Part shown: positions 36,645-47,214 of the stretch, piece after piece
Layout of the letters: each line of letters begins with the position of its first letter
Position numbering within the stretch: the first letter of the stretch is position 1
From: Pestalotiopsis fici W106-1
Taxonomy: Eukaryota; Ascomycota; Sordariomycetes; Amphisphaeriales; Sporocadaceae
NCBI RefSeq assembly: GCF_000516985.1
Contig: NW_006917095.1
Location: forward strand, 562,157 to 626,156
Length of the DNA: 64,000 bases
Direction of reading: 5' to 3'
Position numbers and translations under genes: made by a program
Notes under the pieces: generated by a model
What the model saw: only the letters and a program-made list of their open reading frames with translations
What the model was told of the DNA's origin: nothing
Databases searched by the model: none

Positions 36645-38168
36645 ATGAAGGCATTCAAGCCACTCACAGTCGTTATAAAACTGGGTAAGTTTTGTCATAT
36701 AACTCGGGGCTGGTGCATGGATATAGCTCATGCAGTCATGACCAGTCCAAGGTCATCTCGCTCACACAGCGTTTAGGCACAAGTTCCATTGTCGATGAAA
36801 AGACACATGAGCCGTTACTCCCCATTCTCAGTCTCATAGTAGCCACGGCGGTCAAGCTACGGAAAGATGGCCACCGCGTCGTCATTGTATCCTCTGGCGC
36901 CATTGGTGTTGGTCTGCAGCGGATGAATGTCGAGAAGAGACCAAAGCATCTTGCTCAGCTACAGGCACTGGCTGCCATTGGCCAATGCCGTCTTATCAGT
37001 TTGTGGGATCAGCTCTTTGGGTACTATAGTCAGCCAGTGGCCCAGATTCTCTTGACCAGAAACGATATTGCGGATGTAAGTATAAGGACCTTCCCATGCC
37101 ACGCGCATTTCTGTCATCAATCTGACTCCTCGTAGCGTCAAAGATATTTAAATGCCCAGACCACTGTGAACGAGCTTCTCGAGATGGGCGTTATCCCCAT
37201 CGTCAACGAGAACGATACTCTCGCCGTGGCTGAGATCAAGTTTGGCGACAATGATACCCTTTCGGCCATTACAGCAGCCATGGCTCATGCCGATTTTCTC
37301 TTCTTGATGACAGATGTGGATTGTCTGTATGACAAGAATCCAAGAACCAATCCAGATGCACAGCCCATCCAGGTTATTGATGACATTGATTCTATCCGTG
37401 CTGATGGTAAGCTCACTTATACTATTTCCAATGCAGAACAGCTAACAGCATCTAGTATCGAGCGCCGGATCTGCTCTAGGAACCGGTGGAATGGGCACCA
37501 AGATTGTAGCTGCTAAGCTCGCGACTTCTGCTGGTGTCACGACAGTCATCACCCGCTCCTCTCAGCCCGACAATATCCACAGGATAGTTCGATATGTGCA
37601 AGCGACCAAGGCTTTCGCTCCTTCAGACGACCATACCGAAGATCCATTGGCCTCGTCCACGGCTTCGTTGGCTCTCGATGTCGCGGAGCCACCGCTGCAC
37701 ACCCGCTTCCTGCCCCTAGCCCACCCGATTCGGGATCGATACTTCTGGCTGACGCATGGTTTGGCGCCACATGGTGCTATCTACATTGACGATGGTGCAC
37801 ACCGTGCTTTGGCCGACAAGGCTGGCCTTTTGCCCATTGGGGTCGTGGACGTGGAGGGAGCCTTCGGACAACACGAAGCCGTGCGCCTTATTGTGGTCGA
37901 GCGAAGAGCACAGCCCGGACCTGACGGCAAGATGTGGGAGGGCAACCCGATTGAGGTTGGCCGAGCGCTCGTCAACTATGCCATGCCTGAAATTGCGCGC
38001 ATCAAGGGCCACCGGAGCAGCAAGATTGAAAGTTTGCTCGGTTATGCGGATAGTCAGTACGTCGCTGACCGGGACTACATCAGTCTATTCCGCCACGAGA
38101 GCCGACCTGTCACGCCTACACCGGACATTACTGGATTGGCCTCCTACGAACAAGGCTCTACTCTCTGA
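36645..38168 (+). CDS. PRO1: glutamate 5-kinase (gamma-glutamyl kinase)
   Basis: Catalyses ATP-dependent phosphorylation of L-glutamate, the first step of proline biosynthesis, in the cytosol. Four exons: 36645-36684, 36777-37075, 37136-37406 and 37456-38168 (440 aa); phases agree. The amino-acid-kinase domain shows [12 protein letters not shown] across the first intron, [36 protein letters not shown] and [13 protein letters not shown] domain follows ([36 protein letters not shown]). This is the fungal and bacterial monofunctional ProB layout, not the plant/animal P5CS fusion. In yeast the enzyme is feedback-inhibited by proline. Confidence 0.94.
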
Positions 38169-38653
38169 GACAATCGTTAGACGGACATACTCGGGAGTTT
38201 TGGGCGTTCTGGGACACAGAATAGAATATGCATGTCTAGAAGAGCAAGCGTTGCTGTCTATCACGACTGACGACGTGCTCACCCATAACTACCAAAGAAA
38301 GAATAATCTGATCTCTCATACATGATGTCCTTTATCTCATCGTCTCTTTCATTCAACAACAAAATTTTCTAACTGATGGACCATGCCTATCTACCTACTG
38401 GGTTCCTGATTTAATGCCCAAGAACAAGTACCTTCACTCCACTCGTAACCAACCTCGACCACTAGGCTCCCGACTGATCTGTAGACTTATTCAGAACCAC
38501 TCACATCTCCACCATGTTGAAATGTTCCGCGAGTCAGACCTCTCACCGCAAGGAATTTTCTTCCCAGGTGTGGATCAGCAGAAACAAGAAAAGTGAGGCT
38601 TCATATAGACTATTACGAGACCCTCAATTCAACAACAAACAAAGATCATCACA
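38169..38653. other. 3' flank of PRO1
   Basis: Stretch between PRO1 and the downstream tRNA-Glu gene. Nothing further recognised. Confidence 0.5.
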
Positions 38654-38733
38654 TCCGATATGGTGTAGTGGCTAACATATGACGCTCTCATCTTTGATCC
38701 GTCATGCCCGGGGTTCGATTCCCCGTGTCGGAG
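38654..38733 (+). tRNA. tRNA-Glu (CTC) with short intron
   Basis: The acceptor stem TCCGATA pairs with TGTCGGA, discriminator G. The D-arm region is TGGTGTAGTGGCTAACATA. The anticodon stem TGACG pairs with CGTCA, and the T arm is CGGGG-TTCGATT-CCCCG. The anticodon loop is enlarged to 15 nt (CTCTCATCTTTGATC), i.e. a 7-nt loop with anticodon CTC plus an intron of about 8 nt after position 37. The overall sequence is close to fungal tRNA-Glu. The internal A and B boxes are present. Confidence 0.93.
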
Positions 38734-38757
38734 ATCTAAACGACGATGCATTGTTTC

Positions 38758-38762
38758 TTTTT
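38758..38762 (+). terminator. Pol III T-run after tRNA-Glu
   Basis: A run of five T on the coding strand, 25 nt after the tRNA 3' end, preceded by TTTC. Confidence 0.6.
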
Positions 38763-39114
38763 GCATTTTTACCCTTTTTCTTTATCTTTTTATGGTGTCG
38801 CTGGGCCGCGAGTCTCGGGCGACTATAAAAATTTTTATGGCCCTAGTCCAAATCAGTGCGGGGCAGACAGGTAGGCACTGATCACAGCTGATCACAGCCA
38901 GACAAGCTATTGGGAAACCTGCGTATTATCCAGCTCTATGCAAGTATTTGCACGACTGCAGAGCATATTTTGGTTGTGAATATGAGAAGATAAGAAAAAG
39001 GGCATGATGGGACTTTCACTCGGAAAGAGGAGGGGAGAGGAAAAAGAATCCAACACGCGCAGGTAGCCTGCATATACTTGAATTGCCCCAAATAGGAAAA
39101 CTGTATAAAAATGC

Positions 39115-39120
39115 AAAAAA
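39115..39120 (-). terminator. Pol III T-run after tRNA-Leu
   Basis: Six A on the plus strand, i.e. six T on the transcribed minus-strand gene, about 33 nt past the tRNA 3' end. Confidence 0.6.
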
Positions 39121-39153
39121 GAAAGGTTTCCAGATTGAATCTGGAGGAAGCAA

Positions 39154-39252
39154 TGATGAGAGTGGGACTTGAACCCACGCACGTTTCCGTACCAGGAAGT
39201 AGGTGTTAAGGTGACCTTAACCTGGCGCCATAACCAACTCGGCCATCTCACC
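39154..39252 (-). tRNA. tRNA-Leu (AAG) with 17-nt intron
   Basis: Read on the minus strand: acceptor GGTGAGA pairs with TCTCATC (one G-T), discriminator A. The D region is TGGCCGAGTTGGTTATGGC. The anticodon stem is CCAGG/CCTGG with anticodon AAG in a loop extended to 24 nt, giving an intron of about 17 nt. A long class II variable arm (ACG/CGT stem) and T arm GTGGG-TTCAAGT-CCCAC follow. The long variable arm and AAG anticodon identify leucine. Confidence 0.94.
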
Positions 39253-39924
39253 GTGGTTGTTGTTGAGAAAAGATTTTCTTATTGTAGTCTAAGACCGCCG
39301 CAACGGTTATGCTATTCTGTATCAGCTGTCAAGTATGGTTGCAAGTATTGATTACTTTGGTCGGCAACGAATGATTGAAATGGTGTGGATAAAAGGTTTT
39401 GGACTTGGGTGTTGAATTATTGTAAAGGCGCCGAGTTCGGATGTGGAGAGAGGAATTATACTGATGGCCGTTCGCTGTCTATAACCGCTAGCTCCATCCA
39501 CCTGTTGTGACATGTGAGAGTTGCACGCTCCGCAGTACAGCCAACGACTGCAATCCCATGAGATTATAATTAGGGACCAGAATTGTACGAGTAATCTGGA
39601 CTAAGAGCATATTTACATGTAACAAACTTGATTTAGTTACTGAAGAGTTTGCAAGACAAATTCATTAGCTATGATTGCTGCCAAATTCGGCCATGTCTCA
39701 GTACAGAACGAAGGAGCAAAAAACTGCAGCAATTACATTTGCCAAACACCATCCAGCTGGGTGTTAGTATATGATGGCGTGCCATACCGTACATGCTAAG
39801 CAATTCAAGTCTTCACTGTTCATACAATATACGAAACCGCGAAGAGAAAAATGGTTGGATTATTTATTTTCATTAATTAGTCCTCAGTACTTTATGTACT
39901 TAGACATAAACTACCAGGCCCAGT
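39253..39924. other. intergenic
   Basis: AT-rich stretch between the tRNA-Leu 5' end and the 3' end of the Gly/Ser-rich gene. Nothing else seen. Confidence 0.5.
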
Positions 39925-40918
39925 CTAGTAGTCGTCACGAGCTTGGTCGCGCTTCTGGCGACCCTTCTGCTCGAGGTTGTCGCTTCCGAGAATGTTGCCG
40001 GCCTTTTCCATAAACTTGCCTGCCGTAGAATCCTTGCCGCTGGAGCGGCTGTTGTCGTAATCATCACGACCAGAACCGCCATAACCACCGCTTCTATCAG
40101 AGTCAGGGTTAGTACGCGATGATGAAATATCAACTTAAGGAGATGGTAACACATACGAGCCGAGGCCAGAGCCACCACCGCTGCCGTAGCTGTCATCGCC
40201 ACCACGGCCACCGGTTCTTCCCGACGAGCCATAGCTGTCGCTGCCGCCCAGACCAGAGCTGCCATAAGAATCGTCATCACCACGGCCGCCGGTTCTTCCA
40301 GACGAGCCATAGCTGTCGCTGCCGCCAAGGCCAGAGCTACCGTAGGAGTCGTCACCACCTCTGCCACCGGTGCGGCCAGAAGAACCGTAGCTGTCACTAC
40401 CACCGAGACCAGAGCTGCCGTAGGAGTCATCACCTCCACGGCCGCCGGTCCGGCCGGACGAGCCGTAGCTGTCATTACCAGCGCCCGAGGAGCCGTAGCC
40501 AGCAGCGCCGCCAGAGCCAAAGGACGAGTTGTCGTCACGACCGAGGCCGCCACCCGAGGAGCCAAAGGTGTCGCCGCGGCGGTTGCCACCGGCGGATCCG
40601 AAGCTGTCGTCGTCGTCGCGACGGTTCAGGCCGCCAGATGAGCCGAGGCCTCCTTGGCCGGAGCTGAAATCTCCACGGCCGGAACCGTAGGAATCATTTC
40701 CGCCGGATCCATAAGAATCGTTTCCACGGTTGCCACTTGAGCCCTGCAATTGATGTGTAAGTTGGATGATTGAGTTTGGTGGAGCTAGAACTGATGAGAC
40801 TTACGTAGCTCGTGTTGTCACCGCCGTAGGACTATATCAGTGAGTTTGTTAGTCTCAAGTTATTCATCACGTGCCGGGAAATCCTTACGTCGTCGTTGTT
40901 GTTACCGTAGCCAGACAT
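39925..40918 (-). CDS. Gly/Ser-rich tandem-repeat protein, possible stress-related, CsbD-like end
   Basis: Four exons: 40889-40918, 40805-40831, 40157-40743 and 39925-40093, introns 57-63 nt, phases consistent (270 aa). The first two exons are tiny (10 and 9 codons: MSGYGNNNDD and SYGGDNTSY). The protein is dominated by Gly, Ser, Asp and Tyr, with repeated DSYGSS motifs including a 26-residue unit repeated three times and partly a fourth time. The final 45 residues are different: charged, helical-looking (KFMEKAGNILGSDNLEQKGRQKR), reminiscent of CsbD-type stress proteins, though I would not claim homology. It is hydrophilic with no signal peptide or membrane segment. Similar low-complexity proteins in filamentous fungi are linked to stress or conidia; function here is unknown. 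Confidence 0.82.
40177..40473 (-). repeat. 78-bp coding tandem repeat
   Basis: Within exon 3 of the Gly/Ser-rich gene. A 78-nt (26-codon) unit, DSYGSSGRTGG... ending ...GSSGLGGS, occurs three times in full and once in part, with synonymous differences and one Gly-to-Asp change. Confidence 0.9.
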
Positions 40919-42515
40919 GATGTGTTACTGGTAGTTTATTTGTGAGATTGTAGAAATATGGTGTATGGGTATAGCAGAAGTGAGCAAAAAGTAACACGCA
41001 AGAGCCAACACTGGCTTCTTATACTCAGAAGAACCCGAACTTGTATGCCATCCAAGAAGCTGGCTGCCTCCTATCAGTGAGGGGAAGCTTGTGCTTGAAA
41101 GCTTGATCTCGAACCGCAAACATGGGCTGCAGCGACGTCACTGTTTACAGCCAAGTGGTAGGACATCCTCCACTGAGGAGGCAGCTTGTCTCACCAGGAG
41201 AGAACAGCCATTGGCCCAAGTAAGCATGTGCTAAGGGGGAAAAGCATATGTGATCTATCGGCTTTGGATCGACAAGTAGTCGACGTAGCCACGATCAACC
41301 AACAGTGGTAGCTCAGGATTGTGATCGACGACAGCTGTGCTGTGTATAGCGGGAAAGAGTACCAAAGGCCTTAGCAGAAGACACTAGCGAGACTATTGAC
41401 GTATACCTGGTCGGCAAGTACCTACTACGCCTTGAGCATCTGAGCCACAAATGTTGCCTTTTTGGAGATGGAGCTCGTCATTGCTCGAATTTCAGCCAAA
41501 GGTTGCATCCATTGACCGATATGCTGCCGACAGGGGGGCAATGAGATGATGTTCCTGGAATAGATTGCTATCCGCCGGGAAGTGACGGCGCGCCTTTGGT
41601 TTTCTTCCAATGATGCCAAGCTTATGGCGATCTAAACTCAGCTAGACATACTTTTCCCCAATTGTCTCGCCCACCCCCCGCAGCTGGAGCTTAGCAACTA
41701 TGATGGTATCCTGCCTTGCCTGGTACAACCTGGGTAACGTTCAATGAGGGTTCCAACGCAAATGAAACCCCAGTGTCGTCATTGAGCATTGCCATCATAA
41801 TCGAGTACGTTTTTTTTTTTTTTTTTTTTTTTGAAGCACCAACTTTGGTCCTGACGACTGGGAAGAGACATGGGGGGAAGCATCGCGAGAGAGCTATCAA
41901 GGTTGGCGAGGTAGGCAGATGTCGTTTGTTCATTGGCCAACCCAACTCCCATCAGCCAAATAAGGTAACAAGCTAATGCTGGCAAAGCCAAGAAAATCCA
42001 GAACCTCCAACCCCTGCTTTCCCCTCCAGATTGGCTCGGAGATCGGATGCTTTTCTTCTTACTCTTCCTTTCTTGAAAGATGCATGGAACACAGAACAAA
42101 AGCTAACGTGGGTTTATTCCGCCATGTGTGTAATCGTCGGTATTCCGTAGTGGATATGCACCAGCATGTGGATCTCAATCACCCCCAGCTGAATGAGCAA
42201 GAAAACACTTGTGCATGCGATGCAACGCGATCTTAGCCGGATTGTTGTTCACTCACGTTTCTGATTACCCCGCTTACATCGGAAAAAGCACCTATGCTGT
42301 CGCCAGCCAGTCATGACAAGCGATCTGGGACACATGGTTGTTTCTTTGGACCGTGCTGTTACAAAAGTCTAGCAAATGCAGCACAAGAAGCTTACCTGAC
42401 GGGCAATAGGTATTCACAGATTGACCTCTTTTCATGACAGTCGTGTGCCACCGTGTCATGTCATATTGTCTCGCTTGGGACGAAGAGCATTATATGCTCT
42501 GTACCGAACTGAGAT
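40919..42515. promoter_or_regulatory. intergenic, promoter of the Gly/Ser-rich gene
   Basis: 1.6 kb without a supported gene. Two AGGGG-type stress-response-element matches lie upstream of the Gly/Ser-rich gene (gaggggaag at about 41078-41086; aagggggaaa at about 41233-41242). An uninterrupted 23-nt T tract occurs at 41810-41832. The part nearest 42515 is the 3' flank of the Zn2Cys6 gene. Confidence 0.4.
41810..41832. repeat. T23 homopolymer
   Basis: An uninterrupted run of 23 T on the plus strand. Length may be approximate, as homopolymers are error-prone in assemblies. Confidence 0.85.
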
Positions 42516-44807
42516 TCATTGTGGGATTACAAAAGACCCAGTACAATCAGCCCAATCGGCAGTCCAAAAGTCATTTGCATGGAAATTCCATGAGTCTTCG
42601 GCAACACCAGCTTGTCCCGTGTTGCTGGGCTCATCATCCCCAACCAAGTTCACCAAGAGTGCTTTAGCTTTGATACATGCCTCTTTGCCCTCGTTATCTG
42701 TAGCCTCCTTGACCGAACCCCCCTCAATCATTGCGGTGATTCCGGCAAGTATAGCAGCTTGGAAGACATAGTCCTTGATGTTGTCCTGGCCAGCCAATAT
42801 GCGACACTTGGTCCATTCGACGCCGACACGCAGAAATGACAACAGTTCCTGTCCACGCAGGGTACCCAGAGGCCCCGTCGTATCCAGGCATGCGCCTTCT
42901 GACCAATTGACTAGACGAGCATGTAGCTCGGCGGCAATGATCATTAGTGCTTGTGTCTGGGTGGCCCTGAATAGCCCAGCTCCGCAGAGCACCAGGCGGA
43001 CGTAGTCTTGGCAAGGGGCGGTGACGACCATGGCCGCCCGCGCCGAGTCCAGGAAGGCGTCTGGCATCAATCGTGAGTCTAATGCCGCGTAGGAAAGTCT
43101 CAGCGCCGCATCAACACATGTATCCCTCGAGAGAAGAAACGCCGAGTCTTTCAGAGCGACAGTAGCGTACGGGATATGAAGCATGAACATGTAACGATCC
43201 ATGACCATTTCATAGTAACGACGCTGGAAATCGGTGATCTTGGCGTGGTGGACCTTGATCGACTCTCCGAAACGAGTCGTGGCTGATTTCAAGTCGGCGG
43301 CTAACCTCAACGTCTTGTCGTACGATTGCTCAGAGTTGAATCCATTTGCATACTCTGCAATAGCCAGTCTGGCTGGGAAAGTCTGAGCTAAAGCAATCTG
43401 TAGAGTCGTGTCGGTATATGTCGCGGAGTCGCTCGCCAACAAGTCACCGTTGTCATCAAAATCGAGCTGTGTATCGTCGAGATTCATGGGTAGCATGCAG
43501 TCAAAGTCTCGCAACGAGATCAGCAGGGTTCCACCTGCATCGAGACACGAGCTGAGGGCCAATTCGAGGACTGTGGTCCAAAGCCGGCGACGCATCTCAC
43601 CTTGCGCAGCGGGCATGGAGGGCAGCTTTGTCGGGTCACGATGCAGACCAATGGCCATGGCCAAGCGAATGAGCGCCCCTGACCGAATCCAAGTTCGATC
43701 TCCAATGAGCTCCTGCACGACATTCTGCGCGAGGGAGAGGAGGCACATGATCTGGACGCCAGAGATGGACAGGTTGGGGCTGTCAAACGACTCTGTCCAC
43801 GCCGATGCTTCGCGTATCCACTGCAGGGCTTGCGGTCGCAAGGAGAAGATATCGTCATACAGGCACGCCCCAAGGGAAAAACACAGCTGCATCTTGATGA
43901 GAAAATCAAAGGGCGCCTGGCTTTGATTTTCCCAAAACATGCGATATTCGCGCCGAAAGGTGGGAACATGCAGGATTCGCTGAACCGTCTCAAATGTCCG
44001 CAGATACTTGTCAATCAAGATATCTGCCGTCTCTTTGGACGGTAGGCATGTTCCGTACTCACCATGAACCCACGGAATTTGTCGCTTTTGCTGAAGGCGC
44101 TGGGACAAGGACTTGCAACTCTGCATTATCTGCCAAGTCTCTCCTTTTTCTTCATTCACTCGGTCAAACCAGGATAAAGCGTCTGGCACCTATGACTTTC
44201 AGTATGTGTCAAGTTGGCATGCCGGTAGGTACAAGGGTCTCATCAGGCGTACAAGCAAGGCCGAGTAGAACCAGGTACTCGGTGAAAAGTACCTAGATTT
44301 CATCATGAATCCTTTAATTGGGCTGGTCATGGTTTCCAGTGCCGTGGCAATTGGCGTCATCCCAGCGTGCTCCGGACTAGGCTCTTGAGAACTACGGCTG
44401 GTCATGCCCATTGTCACGGTACCAGCAGCGAGCCTGCGCCCGCCCGGCGCCGAAAACGAGGGCGACGATGCCGAGGGCGTGAGCAAGAGGCTCGCCACAG
44501 TTGATGAATGCCATGTTTCTCCTCGACGAGACCTCCGCACACCATCACTAAGTGTGGAAGCAGGCTCTGCGGCGTCTCGGATCACCGCCGAGGTCACCTC
44601 TCGGGTGGTCGAGGATCCTCTCGGAGTCGGGATGCCGTGTTGTTGAGTCCGATTCGCCGGGTTTCCGCTTGCCCTGGCGGCATAGGAACATACCCAATTC
44701 TTGCCCCGGGAGCAGTTACCGCAAGGAAACTTGTGATCGCAGCGGAGCTTCCTGTTTCGACATGGAACAAGCTGACATGACTTGCCCGCCGTGGGCGGGC
44801 AACTCAT
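42516..44807 (-). CDS. Zn2Cys6 fungal-specific transcription factor
   Basis: Predicted nuclear transcription regulator of 742 aa. Two exons: 44253-44807 and 42516-44189, with a 63-nt intron using donor GTACGC (an alternative upstream donor breaks the frame). The N-terminus holds a zinc cluster: C16, C23, C29, C32 and C40 fit C-X6-C-X5-C-X2-C-X7-C, but the expected first cysteine (C-X2-C) is Leu13. The nearest earlier cysteine is C11, giving C-X4-C. A Ser/Thr-rich linker follows, then a fungal_trans middle homology region (IDKYLRTFETVQRILHVPTF, LIRLAMAIGLHRDP, RRRLWTTVLELAL). It lies next to the NLR/metabolic block, but its targets are unknown. The region directly upstream of the ATG is a hairpin and minisatellite, so the true N-terminus may have been altered. 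Confidence 0.87.
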
Positions 44808-44809
44808 AT

Positions 44810-44880
44810 CACCTTAGGGTTAGCCGCTTAGTTGGCCGCTGCGCGGCCAACCAAGCGGCACCCCAAGGCTAAGGGGGTGT
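44810..44880. repeat. hairpin / inverted repeat abutting the regulator start codon
   Basis: Perfect arms GCCGCTT (44823-44829) and TTGGCCGC (44832-44839) pair with GCGGCCAA (44843-44850) and AAGCGGC (44853-44859) around a 3-nt loop, with 2-nt mismatched bulges. The outer sequences (CACCTTAG on the left, CTAAGGGGGTG on the right) pair in part. It begins within 16 nt of the ATG of the Zn2Cys6 gene. It may be a terminal or subterminal structure of a small mobile element. Confidence 0.75.
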
Positions 44881-44885
44881 ATAAC

Positions 44886-45065
44886 AGCCAGTTCTATAGC
44901 CAGTTCTATAGCCAGTTCTATAGCCAGTTCTATAGCCAGTTCTATAGCCAGTTCTATAGCCAGTTCTATAGCCAGTTCTATAGCCAGTTCTATAGCCAGT
45001 TCTATAGCCAGTTCTATAGCCAGTTCTATAGCCAGTTCTATAGCCAGTTCTATAGCCAGTTCTAC
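44886..45065. repeat. 12-bp minisatellite, about 15 copies
   Basis: The unit AGCCAGTTCTAT is repeated nearly perfectly about 15 times, then degrades into CCAGTTCCCAG and GGTCCCA type repeats up to about 45200. Because the unit is a multiple of three with no stop, it is open in several frames on both strands (YSQF on plus, ELAI on minus). Confidence 0.95.
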
Positions 45066-45199
45066 AGCCAGTCCAGTTCCCAGTCCAGTTCCCAGTTTAT
45101 ACAGCCAAAAGATCCAGTTATTCCCAGAAGGTCCAGTTGTTCCCAGAAGGTCCTGCCAGAGGGTTCCAGCTGCCGGAGGGTCCCAGGTCCCAGGTCCAC

Positions 45200-46196
45200 C
45201 AACCATTTTATTCGAGTTGGAATAACAATTTGCAAAAGGAAGTGTGGCTAAAAGTTGCAAAGGTCGTCTTTCGGACTCGATCGACGATAAAAGCACTAAA
45301 ACTGCATAAAAAGAGCTGCGGAAAGTTGGTAATTAGAATTAAATAGCATATATACCTGCTATTCGCGTGCATCCGAAATAGAGCTCAAAATTACCGTATC
45401 GCATAGAAGTAAAGTCAACACATTGATTTGAAAATGGGTGAATCCGGCACGCTGATTGGCTGGAAACGCCACGCCAAGAACTGTGGCAGTACTGTTCTGG
45501 CAGAAGGTAGTTAGATGCAGGCCAGAACTCGTCGCTGTCCCATTTGAAGTTGTTCAGTCGCGGCTGGGCTTCCCGGAGCCATCTTGACCCTTTCACTTGG
45601 TTGTCAATGAATGATGAAGCAAATTCACCTTCTCTTCTTCATCGATCGCTAACAATTGATTATTATGACGGGAGGTATTTGAAACTGCATTTGACAATTG
45701 TTTGTGGCTTTTCATTATCCAAAGAGAATTTACAAACCGAGAACGAAAAGGGATATCGGTGTTTCTACGATCATGCCGATATGTGGTTGATCAGAGGCCG
45801 AGCTGTTGGTGAGCTAGTCCCCATGGACTCAAATTAGCTTTTGCCCGTCCGTAGAAGGAAATCTACGGCCAAGCCAATGAGTCCGGCCTTTGGCTCGGCC
45901 TCGGCCTCGGCCTCCGCTCCTTTCTGTCGTCCCCATAATTTCTAAAGTCTGTCTGCCTGTGGGACAAACCGGCAAACTAGCTGACTTTTATTTTTATTCA
46001 TGGAATAACTTCATTTTGCATTGCCAAGAGTCCGTTCAATTCAGGGGGTTCACGAAAACGAACATATACTATGAGTCTATTGAGTTGAGATGGAAGTAGC
46101 AGTATAATGTCTAAAATCAAGTCTATCCGTCGGCAATGCCATGGCCAAATTGACAAAAACTCTGAAGTCGGGAGGCCAAAATTAGGCACTCAGTGC
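45200..46196. other. AT-rich degenerate DNA
   Basis: Short open frames only, none recognised. Consistent with decayed repeat or gene sequence next to the minisatellite. Confidence 0.4.
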
Positions 46197-46850
46197 TCAG
46201 TCAAAAATATCAAATGCGTAACGGATATTTCGCAGCTCGTCCCACCATTTTTGTGCTTCTGCCTCGCTCATGGCTTGGCCCTTGCATTCAACAACTTGTC
46301 GCTTGAAAGTGACACCAAGTTTGGTAAATGCTTCTGAAACTTTTTGCCGAGCCCAGGATGTATGAAATGTCGCCCTAGCGCCAGAGGGTCAACACATCAT
46401 TGAGGTCAGCCCATACCGCATCCTGGAAGTATTGATTCCCGTTAAACTGTCTGACTGTGAGACTCAAGGCAGTGCCAGGTTTTACTAATCCGATCAAAGC
46501 GTCTACATCAAATTGTTCTCATCCATGCCGTCGGCAGCTATGATACAAGAATGTTTGCCAGAATTTGCCCCTTCGTAATCATTGACGGTCGCTCTTCAAT
46601 GCATTCTCGGACTCCAGCACTGTCGGTCTCGGCAATAATTAAGACGCTTGGTAACAAATATTTAGAATGGCGAATCACAGAATTAAGGAGTCTACGGCGA
46701 ATAAGTGAATAAAGCGGGAAACGTTAGAGGGGCTGGATGGCCTGAGATTGCAGCCTGGATCTAGCTCTCTGGTAAGCCGGTGACGCGGATCCACAATAAT
46801 CGGGCTTCCTCGAAAGTAGGCGTGGCCTTGCAACTGTAAGTGCCTTCTTT
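46197..46850 (-). pseudogene. broken protein-coding gene, family unrecognised
   Basis: On the minus strand three consecutive segments read like real protein but lie in different frames. One runs about 46724-46565 (RRRLLNSVIRHSKYLLPSVL, then IIAETDSAGVRECIEERPSM). A second is about 46515-46390 (ALIGLVKPGTALSLTVRQFN, then NGNQYFQDAVWADLNDVLTL). A third is about 46390-46197 (WARQKVSEAFTKLGVTFKRQ, then VVECKGQAMSEAEAQKWWDE), ending at a TGA. An earlier piece (FEEARLLWIRVTG) lies near 46800-46840. Stops and frame changes separate the pieces, and no splice pair restores a frame. I do not recognise the family. Confidence 0.5.
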
Positions 46851-47214
46851 TGCTCTCGAGCTGATCTATACATTCTTTTTAAAGTACCTGAAGACTTTTC
46901 TATGACGACTTTTCATTGTGCTTTCTAGACCTGTTTATCGGAGAACAACTTTCCCCCCAATGTTTTTTTTATCATACAAGGTACCTGTCACAACAGTGTA
47001 AACCATTGCGATTGATATGTGGTGGATTCAACCTCATTGTCAGATGTAGATGCCACGCAGATTTGCCATGTGTATTTTAGTTGTATTGATACAGAATCCC
47101 TGATCTGCGGACTACTTTCTTTTCGTAGAGTCACTTCCATGGACTACCGGGGCTCTGAGAATTGTTCTGAGACGTTGACCATTCATACTTCCTTGTGTCT
47201 GCTGTTTGTGGCAA
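46851..47214. other. 3' flank of the large NLR gene
   Basis: Nothing recognised; AT-rich with short homopolymers. Confidence 0.4.

Larger units (their letters stand above)
38734..39153. other. spacer between convergent tRNA genes
   Basis: 420 nt between the facing 3' ends of the tRNA-Glu and tRNA-Leu genes. It carries the two Pol III T-run terminators, and nothing else is recognised. Confidence 0.6.

Noticed and set aside
44190..44300. Alternative intron donor (GTACTT) in the Zn2Cys6 gene
   Set aside because: It leaves the second exon out of frame; GTACGC keeps phase 0.
44886..45065. CRISPR-like array
   Set aside because: Contiguous 12-bp tandem units without spacers, in a eukaryotic genome.
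44832..45251. Long plus-strand frame of YSQF repeats and its minus-strand ELAI counterpart as genes
   Set aside because: Created by a 12-bp minisatellite that has no stops in several frames; no unique coding sequence around it.
46197..46850. Intact multi-exon gene
   Set aside because: Tested donor/acceptor pairs (for example GTATCA to TGTAG) do not restore phase, and in-frame stops remain.
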